NCBI GenBank assembly: GCA_947375135.1
Contig: CANCER010000023.1
Span: 1 to 64,000, forward strand
Origin: Comamonadaceae bacterium
GTDB lineage: Bacteria > Pseudomonadota > Gammaproteobacteria > Burkholderiales > Burkholderiaceae_C
Reading direction: 5' to 3'
DNA: 64,000 bases
Below, piece after piece: positions 38,988 to 47,816 of this stretch; position 1 is the first letter of the stretch; the number at the start of each line of letters is the position of its first letter. The notes under the pieces were generated by a model. It had not been told where the DNA came from, made no database searches, and worked only from the letters and a program-made list of their open reading frames with translations. Made by a program: the position numbers and the translations under genes.

Positions 38988-39447
38988 AACGCTGCTGACC
39001 CTGCTGCTGGCGCTGGCCGGCAACAGCTGGGCCCAAGCCGACCAGGCGGCTGCGCGTACGCTGGTGAACTTTGACGAAACCACCTGGGGCACGCTGCTGC
39101 AGACCGGCCCCCGACCTGCCGCCTATTTGTTCACCACCTCGTATTGCAGCACCTGCCCGGATGCGTTTGCCAAGGTCCGGGCCGGCACCGCGCGCCAGGC
39201 ACACGCCATACCGCTGGCAGTCGTGATGATGGATGTGGGCGGTACGCAGGCCTTGCGCCATGCGCTGCACTTTCAGGGCCTGACGCAGATGTATGCCTTT
39301 GATGGCCTGGAGGCCGCCATCCGCCAGAGCGTGGACCCGCAATGGCCCAACGTCACGCCCTATGTGGTGCTGATCGACAAAAAGGGCCGGGTGCAAAAAT
39401 TCATCGGGCCACCCACGCCCAAAGCCTTGCGCGCCTGGCTGGGTTGA
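38971..39447 (+). CDS. Exported thioredoxin-like protein
   Basis: The 158-residue product has a signal peptide (FKTLLTLLLALAGNSWAQA) and a thioredoxin-like fold with a CxxC centre, CSTC, in TTSYCSTCPDAFAKV (about residues 57-60). VTPYVVLIDKKGRVQKFIG, near the end, holds the cis-Pro region. It may reduce or load the Cys-rich propeller protein or handle a metal. The start at 38971 overlaps the preceding gene by 17 bases, so the genes are coupled. Confidence 0.8.
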   Translation: MNSIFKTLLTLLLALAGNSWAQADQAAARTLVNFDETTWGTLLQTGPRPAAYLFTTSYCSTCPDAFAKVRAGTARQAHAIPLAVVMMDVGGTQALRHALHFQGLTQMYAFDGLEAAIRQSVDPQWPNVTPYVVLIDKKGRVQKFIGPPTPKALRAWLG

Positions 39448-39454
39448 ATCGCCC

Positions 39455-39949
39455 TTAAAAGTCGATGGCCAGGGGCGTGGGCAGCTTGTCGTCCAGGTAC
39501 AGGCTGTACTCGTCCCACACATCCTCGCCGTAGTGCTTGTCGCACAGGGCTTCGATATCGGCCAGGGTGATGAACAGCGTGCTGAACATGGTGTCGTAGT
39601 AGAAGGGCTCGCTGGTCCCGGTGGCTGCGTCTTCCTCATGGTGGTAGCCATGCACCCAGACGCGCTTGCCGGCGTAGCGCGCTTCAAAAGCGGCCTTGCG
39701 TTTCTGGTACTCGGCTTCTTCGTATTCGTCGTCCGCCATCTTGCGCAGGTGGTACGCGTTACCGTGCATGGGGTGCGCCGGGTCGAGCTGCAAATCAATG
39801 GTCTGCCAGACGGTGGAGATTTGCGTGGCGACGTTGGCCAACTGCTCGGGCGTGATGTCGCCTTCCCAATGCACCACATCGATACAACGGGAGTCTCCGA
39901 CCTCTCCGTCCCAGATGCTGGCGCTGTGTTTCATGGTTTTGGCGGTCAT
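39455..39949 (-). CDS. Hypothetical protein
   Basis: The 164-residue, acidic and aromatic-rich protein has no signal peptide or membrane helix and no domain I recognise. It includes a charged helical stretch (YEEAEYQKRKAAFEARYAGK) and an acidic tail (DVWDEYSLYLDDKLPTPLAIDF). Codon use matches its neighbours. ATG 39934 (MKHSASIW) is a possible alternative start. It converges on the thioredoxin-like gene and is divergent from dctA. Confidence 0.6.
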   Translation of the reverse strand: MTAKTMKHSASIWDGEVGDSRCIDVVHWEGDITPEQLANVATQISTVWQTIDLQLDPAHPMHGNAYHLRKMADDEYEEAEYQKRKAAFEARYAGKRVWVHGYHHEEDAATGTSEPFYYDTMFSTLFITLADIEALCDKHYGEDVWDEYSLYLDDKLPTPLAIDF

Positions 39950-40079
39950 AAGCGAATGGTCTTCCGTGTGTCTGAGATGGGCCTATCTTATGTGGGTTTC
40001 AAAATGATGTGGTTTTCCACACTTGTGGGCGCACAGACCCGGCCCCAGAATGTGCCCTCCAACATTAAGGAGCATTCGC

Positions 40080-41330
40080 GTGAAGAAACTGACCGGGCAC
40101 TTGTATTTCTGGGTTCTGATTGCCATCCTGATAGGGGGCACTTTCGGTTACTTGAGCCCCACCGATGCGGTCAAGCTCAAGCCGCTGGGCGATGGCTTTA
40201 TCTCGCTGGTGAAGATGCTCATCAGCCCGGTGATTTTCTGCACGGTGGTGCTGGGCATTGCCGGTGCCGGTGATATGAAAAAAGTGGGCCGCGTGGGTGG
40301 CAAGGCGCTGCTGTATTTCGAGGTGGTATCCACCTTCGCCCTGGCCATCGGCCTGGTGGTGATGAACGTGCTGCGCCCGGGCGCGGGCTTCAATGTCGAC
40401 CCCGCCACGCTGGACGCCAAGGCCGTGGCCAGCTATGCCAAATCGGCCGGGGAACAAAGCAGCATTGACTTCATTCTGCACATCATTCCCAAGACCTTTA
40501 CCGACGCCTTCACCGGCTCGGGTGACCTGCTGCAAGTGCTGCTGGTGGCGGTGCTCTTCGGCTATGCCATGGTGCACATGGGCAAGTCCCAGAAGATGGT
40601 GCACATGTTCATCGAAGAAGCCTCACACATCTTCTTTGCGATGATGAATGCCATCATGAAGCTGGCCCCCCTGGGTGCCGGCGGCGCCATGGCTTTCACC
40701 ATCGGCAAGTACGGTGTGTCCGCACTGGGCCCTCTGGCCAAGCTGATGGGCAGCTTCTACCTGACCTGCGGCCTGTTCGTGATCGTGGTGCTGGGCGCCA
40801 TTGCCTTGTTTGTGGGGTTCAATATCTTCCGCTTCATCGGCTACATCAAGGACGAACTGCTGACCGTGCTGGGCACCTCCTCCTCCGAATCGGCCCTGGT
40901 GCCTTTGATGCGCAAGCTCGAAGCCATGGGTTGCTCCAAATCGGTGGTCGGTCTGGTCGTGCCCTCGGGCTATTCCTTCAACCTGGACGGCACCAACATT
41001 TACCTGACCATGGCCGCCCTCTTTGTCGCCCAGGCGCTCAACATCGAACTGACGTTGACGCAGCAGCTCACCATGCTGGGCGTGGCAATGCTGACCTCCA
41101 AGGGTGCGTCGGGCGTGACCGGTGCGGGCTTCATCACGCTGGCGGCCACGCTGGCAGTGGTACCCACCATTCCGGTGGCCGGTCTGGCGCTGATTCTGGG
41201 CATTGACCGCTTCATGTCGGAAGCCCGTGCAATCACCAACTTCATCGGCAACGGCGTGGCAACGGTAGTCGTGGCCCACTGGGAAAAGGAACTGGACCGC
41301 GATGCCATGAACGCCGCGCTGAAGTCCTGA
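40080..41330 (+). CDS. dctA: C4-dicarboxylate transporter
   Basis: DctA is a sodium- or proton-coupled importer of succinate, fumarate and malate of the DAACS family. The 416-residue protein shows the re-entrant serine-rich loop [14 protein letters not shown], the [19 protein letters not shown] motif, and [19 protein letters not shown] chose GTG 40080 because AAGGAG is seven bases upstream and the family N-terminus ([12 protein letters not shown]) begins there. An in-frame start at 40023 adds a non-homologous leader. No DctB/DctD pair is visible nearby. Confidence 0.93.
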   Translation: MKKLTGHLYFWVLIAILIGGTFGYLSPTDAVKLKPLGDGFISLVKMLISPVIFCTVVLGIAGAGDMKKVGRVGGKALLYFEVVSTFALAIGLVVMNVLRPGAGFNVDPATLDAKAVASYAKSAGEQSSIDFILHIIPKTFTDAFTGSGDLLQVLLVAVLFGYAMVHMGKSQKMVHMFIEEASHIFFAMMNAIMKLAPLGAGGAMAFTIGKYGVSALGPLAKLMGSFYLTCGLFVIVVLGAIALFVGFNIFRFIGYIKDELLTVLGTSSSESALVPLMRKLEAMGCSKSVVGLVVPSGYSFNLDGTNIYLTMAALFVAQALNIELTLTQQLTMLGVAMLTSKGASGVTGAGFITLAATLAVVPTIPVAGLALILGIDRFMSEARAITNFIGNGVATVVVAHWEKELDRDAMNAALKS

Positions 41331-41393
41331 ACACCTGAACTCCTACCGGCAACACCCGCGACGATGTCCTGCCTGCGGGCAGTGGCTGCGGGT

Positions 41394-42239
41394 TTATTCC
41401 GGAGTCCTTTTGGCGCGCTGGTACAGCGGCATCACCCGCGGCAGGTTGGCCTCGATGTCGGCAATGCGGGTGCTGCCGGAGGGGTGGGTGGAGAGCCATT
41501 GCGGTGGCGCGTTCTTGTTGGCTGCGCCCATCTTCTGCCACAGCGTGACACCGGCGCGCGGGTCATAGCCGGCACGCGCCGCCAGCTCCATGCCCACCAG
41601 ATCGGCCTCGGACTCGTCGGAGCGGCTGAACTCCAGCGTGAGCAATTGCGCGCCATAGTTGGTCACGGTCTGGCCGATCTGGCCCAGGCCGAACAGCTGC
41701 GTGATGACATTGGCGCCGATACCGGTGGCCGCGTTCTTGCCCATGCGCTCGCGCGCATGCTCGCGCAGGGCATGCGCAATCTCGTGGCCCATGACCATGG
41801 CAACTTCGTCATCGGTCAGTTGCAGGGTTTTGAGAATGCCGCTGTAAAAAGCGATCTTGCCACCGGGCATGCAAAACGCGTTGATCTGGGTGGAGCCGAT
41901 CAGATTCACTTCCCACTGCCACTGTTTGGCCCGCGCGTTCCAGGGAATGGCATAGGGAATGAGGCGCTGGGCAATGCCGCGCAGGCGTTTGAGCTGGGCG
42001 TTGTCAACAGGCGCCAGGGCCTTCTTGCTATCGGCCTGTTGCAGCATTTGCGCATATTGCTGGCTGGCGGAACGCTCCACGTTTTCTGCCGGCACCAGCT
42101 TGGCAAAGGCGGAGTTTGCACCTACCTGCACGCCCTCCTGTTGCTGGGCCAGCGCGGCCATGGGCGATACGGCAAAGACCAGCAGCAAGGGTGCGACACG
42201 GCGCAGTGCGCGCCAACGGAGCAAAAAAGGTGTGTTCAT
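41394..42239 (-). CDS. Exported M48-family metallopeptidase
   Basis: The 281-residue product has a signal peptide (LLLVFAVSPMAALAQ) and an M48 zinc-peptidase domain with HEIAH (HExxH) in VMGHEIAHALREHARER. The third ligand is a Glu in the downstream SDESEADLVGMELAARAGYDP block. It resembles LoiP/YcaL-type periplasmic peptidases involved in outer-membrane protein quality control. ATG 42239 starts the signal peptide; the longer frame overlaps the ampG promoter region. It is divergent from ampG with 61 bases between starts. Confidence 0.9.
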   Translation of the reverse strand: MNTPFLLRWRALRRVAPLLLVFAVSPMAALAQQQEGVQVGANSAFAKLVPAENVERSASQQYAQMLQQADSKKALAPVDNAQLKRLRGIAQRLIPYAIPWNARAKQWQWEVNLIGSTQINAFCMPGGKIAFYSGILKTLQLTDDEVAMVMGHEIAHALREHARERMGKNAATGIGANVITQLFGLGQIGQTVTNYGAQLLTLEFSRSDESEADLVGMELAARAGYDPRAGVTLWQKMGAANKNAPPQWLSTHPSGSTRIADIEANLPRVMPLYQRAKRTPE

Positions 42240-42300
42240 AAGGCCTGAAGATGGGGCATAAAGCCCGGGGTTGCAACGGGCCACCAAGTATTATTCCCGC

Positions 42301-43644
42301 ATGACCTTTACAACGCGCGGCAGCGCCTCAACAGCAAACAAACCCACCTGGGCCCAGACCCTCCAGGTGTATCTGGAGCCGGCCTCGCTGCGCATGCTCT
42401 CGCTGGGCTTTTCTGCGGGGCTGCCGCTGCTGCTGGTGTTCGGCACGCTGAGCTTCTGGCTGCGCGAGGCCGGGGTGGACCGCAGCACCATCGGTTTCTT
42501 GAGCTGGGTCGGCCTGGCTTATGGTTTCAAGTGGGTCTGGTCACCGTTGGTGGACCGCATGCCCATTCCCCTGCTGACGCGCTGGATGGGCCGCAGGCGC
42601 AGCTGGCTGCTGCTGGCGCAGGCGATGGTCATGGGCGGCCTGGTCAGCATGGCCTTCACCGACCCCAAGCTGGCGCTGGCGCCCATGGTGTGGTGCGCGG
42701 TTGCCGTGGCCTTTGGCTCGGCCACGCAGGACATTGCCCTGGATGCCTTTCGCATTGAGTCTGCCGACACCGAACACCAGGCCGCGCTGGCCGCCACTTA
42801 CCAGACCGGCTACCGCTTGGCCATGATCTGGGCCGGCGCCGGAGCGTTGTGGATTGCCGCACGCTCGGAGGTGGCCGGTGCCGCCAGCTACCAGCAGGGT
42901 GCCTGGCAGACCGCGTATCTGGTGATGGCGCTGTCCATGTTGCCCGGCGTGCTGACGGTGCTGTTTTCCAAAGAGCCCGCGCCACGCGCCCTGCCCCACC
43001 CGAAAAATGCCGCCGAGTGGCTGCACGGCGCGCTGGTCGAACCCTTTGCCGAATTCATTCGCCGCTACCGCTGGCAGGCTGCGCTGATCCTGGCGCTGAT
43101 TGCCACCTACCGCATCAGCGATGTGGTGATGGGCATCATGGCCAATCCTTTTTATGTGGACATGGGTTACACCAAGGACGAGGTGGCCGCGGTGACCAAA
43201 GTATTCGGCGTGATCATGACGCTGGTGGGCGCCTTTATCGGCGGTGCCATGGCCCTGCGCATGGGCGTCATGCGCGTGCTGATGCTGGGCGCGCTGCTGA
43301 GTGCGGCCAGCAACCTGTTGTTCTCCTGGCTGGCGACCCAAGGCCACGACGTGAGCAAGCTGGTGTTTGTGATCTCGGCCGACAACCTGGCCAGCGGCAT
43401 TGCCTCTTCAGCCTTTATTGCCTATTTGTCATCGCTGACCAATGTGAATTACTCGGCCACACAGTACGCCATGTTCAGCTCCATGATGCTGCTGCTGCCG
43501 AAATTTGTAGCCGGCTATTCGGGCGTGTATGTGGATGCCTTTGGCTATGCCAACTTCTTCAACAGCACGGCCCTGCTGGGTGTGCCGGTGCTGGGTCTGG
43601 TGCTGCTGGCGTCACGCATTGCCACGCAGCCCAAGGGCGACTAG
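42301..43644 (+). CDS. ampG: AmpG-family muropeptide permease
   Basis: The 447-residue major-facilitator protein imports anhydro-muropeptides for peptidoglycan recycling. AmpG-type segments include GFSAGLPLLLVFGTLSFWLREAGVDRSTIGFLSWVGLAYGFKWVWSPLVDR near the start, GSATQDIALDAFRIE and ISADNLASGIASSAFIAYLSSLTN. About twelve helices are expected. The name rests on these blocks; other solute specificity is possible. Confidence 0.85.
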   Translation: MTFTTRGSASTANKPTWAQTLQVYLEPASLRMLSLGFSAGLPLLLVFGTLSFWLREAGVDRSTIGFLSWVGLAYGFKWVWSPLVDRMPIPLLTRWMGRRRSWLLLAQAMVMGGLVSMAFTDPKLALAPMVWCAVAVAFGSATQDIALDAFRIESADTEHQAALAATYQTGYRLAMIWAGAGALWIAARSEVAGAASYQQGAWQTAYLVMALSMLPGVLTVLFSKEPAPRALPHPKNAAEWLHGALVEPFAEFIRRYRWQAALILALIATYRISDVVMGIMANPFYVDMGYTKDEVAAVTKVFGVIMTLVGAFIGGAMALRMGVMRVLMLGALLSAASNLLFSWLATQGHDVSKLVFVISADNLASGIASSAFIAYLSSLTNVNYSATQYAMFSSMMLLLPKFVAGYSGVYVDAFGYANFFNSTALLGVPVLGLVLLASRIATQPKGD

Positions 43645-43661
43645 ACCGACCGCCACAGGGC

Positions 43662-44285
43662 TCAGAGCGGGCGCGCGTTCAGCCCGTCAAAGCAGGTGCG
43701 CATGACCAGATCCATGATCTGTTCATTGCTGTGCTGGCCGCCCATTTTCAGGAACTCCAGCACCGGGTCGCAGGCACGGGCGTAAACGGTGTACAAAATG
43801 GCAATCGCCGGTATCTGTGCGCTGATGCTGCCATCGGCCTGCGCCGCTTCGATCCAGGCACCGAGCACGTCGCTCACCTCCAGCAGTCCGTCCATGTAGT
43901 CCCGGTTGCCCACCAGGGCAGCGCGCAACTTCGAGTTTTGGCTGGGCAGCGACGGCATCTCACCGGCGAGCTTGACCCACATCGTCCAGCGCACCACAGC
44001 GCGCAGGTTATCAACCGGTGCGGCGTCGCCCGGCAGGGTGGCAATAAAGTCCTGTGCCCGGCGCATGACGCTGACCATGGCCGCGGCGGCCAGGTCTTCC
44101 TTGCTGGGGAAATGCTTGTACAGGCTGGCCTTGGCGATGCCCACCGAGGCCGCCACCTCGTCCACCGTCATGGCCTCAAAGCCTTTTTCGGCCAGCAGCA
44201 GGTTGACGGTGCGGATGATGGCCTCCTCGCGCGCCTGCAGCATCTGTTCTTTGAAGGACACCTTGAGCACGTTGCTGGATTTCAT
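43662..44285 (-). CDS. TetR-family regulator
   Basis: The 207-residue protein has an N-terminal TetR helix-turn-helix (about residues 20-65; TVDEVAASVGIAKASLYKHFPSKEDLA) and a variable C-terminal ligand domain. Its target is unknown. It converges on ampG and is followed, in its own direction of reading, by that gene's stop. It is unlike RutR. Confidence 0.85.
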   Translation of the reverse strand: MKSSNVLKVSFKEQMLQAREEAIIRTVNLLLAEKGFEAMTVDEVAASVGIAKASLYKHFPSKEDLAAAAMVSVMRRAQDFIATLPGDAAPVDNLRAVVRWTMWVKLAGEMPSLPSQNSKLRAALVGNRDYMDGLLEVSDVLGAWIEAAQADGSISAQIPAIAILYTVYARACDPVLEFLKMGGQHSNEQIMDLVMRTCFDGLNARPL

Positions 44286-44307
44286 GGCGGCAGTTTAGCC
44301 GCCAGCG

Positions 44308-45261
44308 TCATTTGGTGGATTGTGGGGTTATTTTGTGACCGGTCGGTATCAGCGGCGTCGTCAAAGCCTGCGCCGCACCCTGCGCCAGGGCCTGGGTGAG
44401 GCGGTCGATCACCTCAGAATCTAGGTTCCAGCAATGCCAATACAGACTGACGGGCAAGGCGAAATCCGGGGTCAGGTTCACCAGTTCGCCGCTGGCAATC
44501 TGCTCCTGCACCAACAGTTGCGGCACCACGCTGGCACCCCAACCCGCCAGCACGGCATGCACCTGGCCCTCGGAGCTGGGCACAAAACGTTGGCTGAGCG
44601 CCACACGCCGCAGGCCCAGGGCGCGGCCGACAAAGTCGGTTTGCAGATCGTCCTTGCGGTTGAAGGCGACGAAGGGAATCTGGCGAAAGTTGTGGGGCGT
44701 AAGGCCTTGCGGGCATTGGGCGGCTGCAAAAGCATGAGAGGCCACCGCCACATAGTGCATGTCTCCCAGCGCCTGCACCTTGCAACCCCGCAGCGCCAGC
44801 TTGAGGGTGGTGACGCAGCCCAGCACCTGGCCTTCGCGCAGCCACTCGTGGGTGAAGTCCTGGTCGTCGGTGATGATTTCCAACGGCAGCCCCGCGCTGA
44901 CCAGCGGGCCCAGGGCAGGCAGGGCCCAGGTGGCAATGCTGTCGGCGTTGATGGCAATCGAGATGCGGTCTTCCTCGCGCTGGGTCTTGGCGCCGGGGGT
45001 CAGGTCCTGCAGGTCGGTTTCCAGATCCGAGCGCAGCAGGCGCAGCTGCACCGCGTGCTTGATCAGCAGGCGACCGGCCGTAGTGGGGCGGATCGGGCGG
45101 CTGCGCACCAGCAGCACCGTGCCGACCTGGGCTTCGAGCGAGCGCAGGCGCTGCGACACGGCCGACTGGGTGACCGACAGCCGCACGGCGGCGCGCTCAA
45201 AGCCACCCTCCTCCACGATCGCGGCCAGACATTCCAGGGCATCGGCATCAAAGGTTCGCAT
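44308..45261 (-). CDS. argP: ArgP/IciA-type LysR regulator
   Basis: The 317-residue LysR regulator closely follows ArgP: ALECLAAIVEEGGFERAA, LSVTQSAVSQRLRSLEAQVG in the HTH, then ISIAINADSIATWALPALGPL in the effector domain. ArgP senses lysine and arginine and activates argO-type exporters in E. coli. Here the divergent neighbour is a D-amino-acid dehydrogenase gene rather than an exporter. ATG 45261 matches the family N-terminus; the longer frame is excluded. Confidence 0.85.
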   Translation of the reverse strand: MRTFDADALECLAAIVEEGGFERAAVRLSVTQSAVSQRLRSLEAQVGTVLLVRSRPIRPTTAGRLLIKHAVQLRLLRSDLETDLQDLTPGAKTQREEDRISIAINADSIATWALPALGPLVSAGLPLEIITDDQDFTHEWLREGQVLGCVTTLKLALRGCKVQALGDMHYVAVASHAFAAAQCPQGLTPHNFRQIPFVAFNRKDDLQTDFVGRALGLRRVALSQRFVPSSEGQVHAVLAGWGASVVPQLLVQEQIASGELVNLTPDFALPVSLYWHCWNLDSEVIDRLTQALAQGAAQALTTPLIPTGHKITPQSTK

Positions 45262-45271
45262 GGCTTCTATT

Positions 45272-45286
45272 ATTAACGCAGCTAAT
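45272..45286. promoter_or_regulatory. Possible LysR-type half-dyad
   Basis: ATTA-N7-TAAT lies in the 86-base gap between the divergent argP-like and dadA genes, eleven bases from the regulator start. It has LysR-box spacing (T-N11-A type) but short arms, so chance is not excluded. Confidence 0.35.
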
Positions 45287-45347
45287 GCTTTCGTAATCCT
45301 TCGCACCAAACTTTCTTGATTTGCGGCAATTCGGAGACACTGCCCGC

Positions 45348-46649
45348 ATGAAAATTACTGTTTTAGGCGCGGGCATCATGGGCGTGAGCACCGCATGGCA
45401 TTTGGTGGAGCGCGGGCACGAGGTCACCGTGGTGGATCGGCAACCGCAAGCCGCCATGGAGACCAGCTTTGCCAACGCCGCCCAAATCTCCGTCAGTTAC
45501 TGCGAACCCTGGGCCAACAAGGAGGCGCCCTGGAAGGCGCTCAAATGGATGTTCAGCAAGGAGGCACCCCTGCTGTTCCGCCCGCAAATGCCCTTGGGCA
45601 AAGGCTGGCACCAGTACCGCTGGGGCCTGGAATTCCTGGCCAACTGCAACGACACCGCCTTTGAGCGCAATGTGCAGCAACTGGTCGCCCTGGGGTCCTA
45701 CAGCCACAGCGCGCTCAAGGACATCGTCGCCGCCACCGGCATTGCATACCACCGGCTGGAAAAAGGCATTGCCCACTTTTACGTAGATCAGAAATCGTTT
45801 GACGCGGCCGCCGGCGCTGCCGCCCTGATGGCCAAATACGGCGTCAAACGCCGCGTGGTCAGCCGTGAGGAGTTGCTGACAATCGAGCCCGCCTTCAAGC
45901 AATATGCCGACCATATCGTCGGCGGCACCTTTACCCCGAGCGACGAGAGCGGCGACGCCCGCGAATTCACCCAGCAGCTCGCCCTGCGCTGCGCCGAGCG
46001 CGGCGTGCAGTTTCTGTGGAACCACGATGTGCTGTCGCTCAACCAGACCGCGGGCACGCTGGACACGGTCAGCGTGCAGGACCGCGCCAGCGGCAAGGTC
46101 ACGGCCCTGCGCAGCGACCACTTCGTGCTGTCCATGGGCTCCTACACCGCGCCGCTGCTGCGCACGGTGGGCGTGAATCTGCCGATTTACCCTGGCAAGG
46201 GCTACAGCGCCACCTTCAAGATCCTCAAGCCTGAACTGGCGCCCACCGTCAGCTTTATCGACGACTCGGTCAAATGCGCCATGAGCCGCCTGGGCGACGC
46301 GCTGCGCATTGCCGGCACCATCGAGGTCGGCGGCTACGACACCGGCCTGGACAGCAGCCTGTCGCGCGCGCGCTGCCACATGCTGGCGCGCCGCGTGGAG
46401 ACCGTGTTCCCCGGCGTCTGCGACACCCGGCTGGAAGAGGACGGCGGCAACCCGCAGTTCTGGACCGGCCTGCGCCCGGCCACGCCGACCAACATCCCCT
46501 ACATCGGCAAGAGCAAGGTCGGCAAGCTCTGGGTCAATGCCGGACACGGCACGCTGGGCTGGACGCATGGCGCGGGTTCCGGCAAGGCGATGGCGGAACT
46601 GATGAGCGGCGACAAGCCGGAGATGAACTTCAAGTTCTACGGCTACTGA
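45348..46649 (+). CDS. dadA: D-amino-acid dehydrogenase
   Basis: The 433-residue flavoprotein oxidises D-amino acids to oxo-acids. It has the N-terminal FAD fold ITVLGAGIMGVSTAWHLVERGHEVTVVDRQ, the ETSFANAAQIS block typical of DadA, and GLRPATPTNIPYIGKSKVGKLWVNAGHGTLGWTHGAGSGK at the C-terminus. No alanine racemase (dadX) is adjacent. GGAG lies about 12 bases before ATG 45348. The divergent ArgP-like regulator may control it. Confidence 0.92.
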   Translation: MKITVLGAGIMGVSTAWHLVERGHEVTVVDRQPQAAMETSFANAAQISVSYCEPWANKEAPWKALKWMFSKEAPLLFRPQMPLGKGWHQYRWGLEFLANCNDTAFERNVQQLVALGSYSHSALKDIVAATGIAYHRLEKGIAHFYVDQKSFDAAAGAAALMAKYGVKRRVVSREELLTIEPAFKQYADHIVGGTFTPSDESGDAREFTQQLALRCAERGVQFLWNHDVLSLNQTAGTLDTVSVQDRASGKVTALRSDHFVLSMGSYTAPLLRTVGVNLPIYPGKGYSATFKILKPELAPTVSFIDDSVKCAMSRLGDALRIAGTIEVGGYDTGLDSSLSRARCHMLARRVETVFPGVCDTRLEEDGGNPQFWTGLRPATPTNIPYIGKSKVGKLWVNAGHGTLGWTHGAGSGKAMAELMSGDKPEMNFKFYGY

Positions 46650-46747
46650 TTCCACGCCCCGTCAGGTGCGCGTTCTGCCGCCACTGCGCACCGGACTGGC
46701 GGCGCGCAGTGGCGGCAATAAAGATCAATGGCACGCGGGCCGGGGCT

Positions 46748-47698
46748 TCAACGCGTTGCTTCTGCACCCGCGGGCTCCGCATGCGCCTGCTCCAGACAAG
46801 CCTGAAACGCCCTGGTCGCCCGTGAGGGCTGCGGAGACCTGCGAACAATGCCGAAAAAATCGCAGGCGTAGTGAAACAGCTCCGGCCGCACCGCACGCAT
46901 CTGGCCGGCCGCCACAAAGCTCTGCGCATAGTGGATGGGCAAAAAGCCCAGAAACTTGCCAGACAAAATCAGCGTGGCAATGGACTCCTGGTCAAAGCCG
47001 GTGGCGCTGCGCGCCATGCGCTGGGCCTGGCTGATTTCCATATTCGGCGAGTGGTAGCCCAGGCCGGCGAAGGCGTGTTGGCGCAGGCCGTCCCAGTCCA
47101 GCCCCGGCGCATCGGCGGCAAACAAGGCGTGGCCGACGCCGCAATACAGCAGCATGGACTCGTCAAACAGACGCGTGTACTCCAGCGTGTCGGAACTGCG
47201 GTGGCCGGGGATGATGCCGATCTGGAACTGCCCGTCCAGCACGCCGCGCTCGATACCGTTGAGCGTGGAGACATGCAGGTTCAGGCTGACATCCGGCGCC
47301 TGCTCGGTGAACAGCGCGATGGCCTGCGCGATGCGGCAGGCCGGGTTGCTGGCGGTTTTGTCGAAGACGGCCACCTGCAGTTGCCCGCCCATGCGCTGGT
47401 GGATTTCGTCCACGCCGCTGCGAAAGGCATCGGTGGCGGACAGTAGCTGCGCGCTCTGGGCGTAGATCTGCTCGCCCTCGGCCGTCAGCGCAAAACCGGC
47501 GCGGCCCCGGCGGCACAGGGTCAAACCGAGCCGCGTTTCCAGGTCCTTGATGTGGCGGCTCACCGTCGAGGTACCGATGTTGAGCTCCAGTTCGGCTGCC
47601 GCCATGCCGCCGCAATCCACCACGGTGCGGAACACGCGCAGCAGGCGCAAGTCCATGTCGCTGATCTGCCCCAATGCGGCGCGGCTATTTGGTTTCAT
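46748..47698 (-). CDS. LysR-family regulator
   Basis: The 316-residue protein has a LysR HTH (MDLRLLRVFRTVVDCGGMAAAELELNIGTSTVSRHIKDLETRLG, about residues 15-58) and an effector domain. It is divergent from the transaminase gene with a clear dyad in between, so it probably regulates that gene. I cannot assign the effector. Confidence 0.85.
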   Translation of the reverse strand: MKPNSRAALGQISDMDLRLLRVFRTVVDCGGMAAAELELNIGTSTVSRHIKDLETRLGLTLCRRGRAGFALTAEGEQIYAQSAQLLSATDAFRSGVDEIHQRMGGQLQVAVFDKTASNPACRIAQAIALFTEQAPDVSLNLHVSTLNGIERGVLDGQFQIGIIPGHRSSDTLEYTRLFDESMLLYCGVGHALFAADAPGLDWDGLRQHAFAGLGYHSPNMEISQAQRMARSATGFDQESIATLILSGKFLGFLPIHYAQSFVAAGQMRAVRPELFHYACDFFGIVRRSPQPSRATRAFQACLEQAHAEPAGAEATR

Positions 47699-47712
47699 AA
47701 ACTGCTAACTAA

Positions 47713-47732
47713 ATAGTGATAACTCTCACTAT
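47713..47732. promoter_or_regulatory. Dyad operator between LysR gene and transaminase
   Basis: ATAGTGA-N6-TCACTAT is a perfect seven-base inverted repeat 14 bases upstream of the LysR start and about 85 bases before the transaminase start. Position and spacing suit a LysR-type autoregulatory and activation site. Confidence 0.6.
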
Positions 47733-47816
47733 ATCGAAGTATCCAAAGATCCCACAATCGCGGTTTAACCCCTCTCAGCCCACTGTTTCGCCATCTGTCC
47801 CACCCAGGAGACCGCC

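Noticed and set aside
43662-44285. TetR gene as the RutR regulator of the pre genes
   Set aside because: Its sequence is not RutR-like and it lies 15 kb from the operator, next to ampG.
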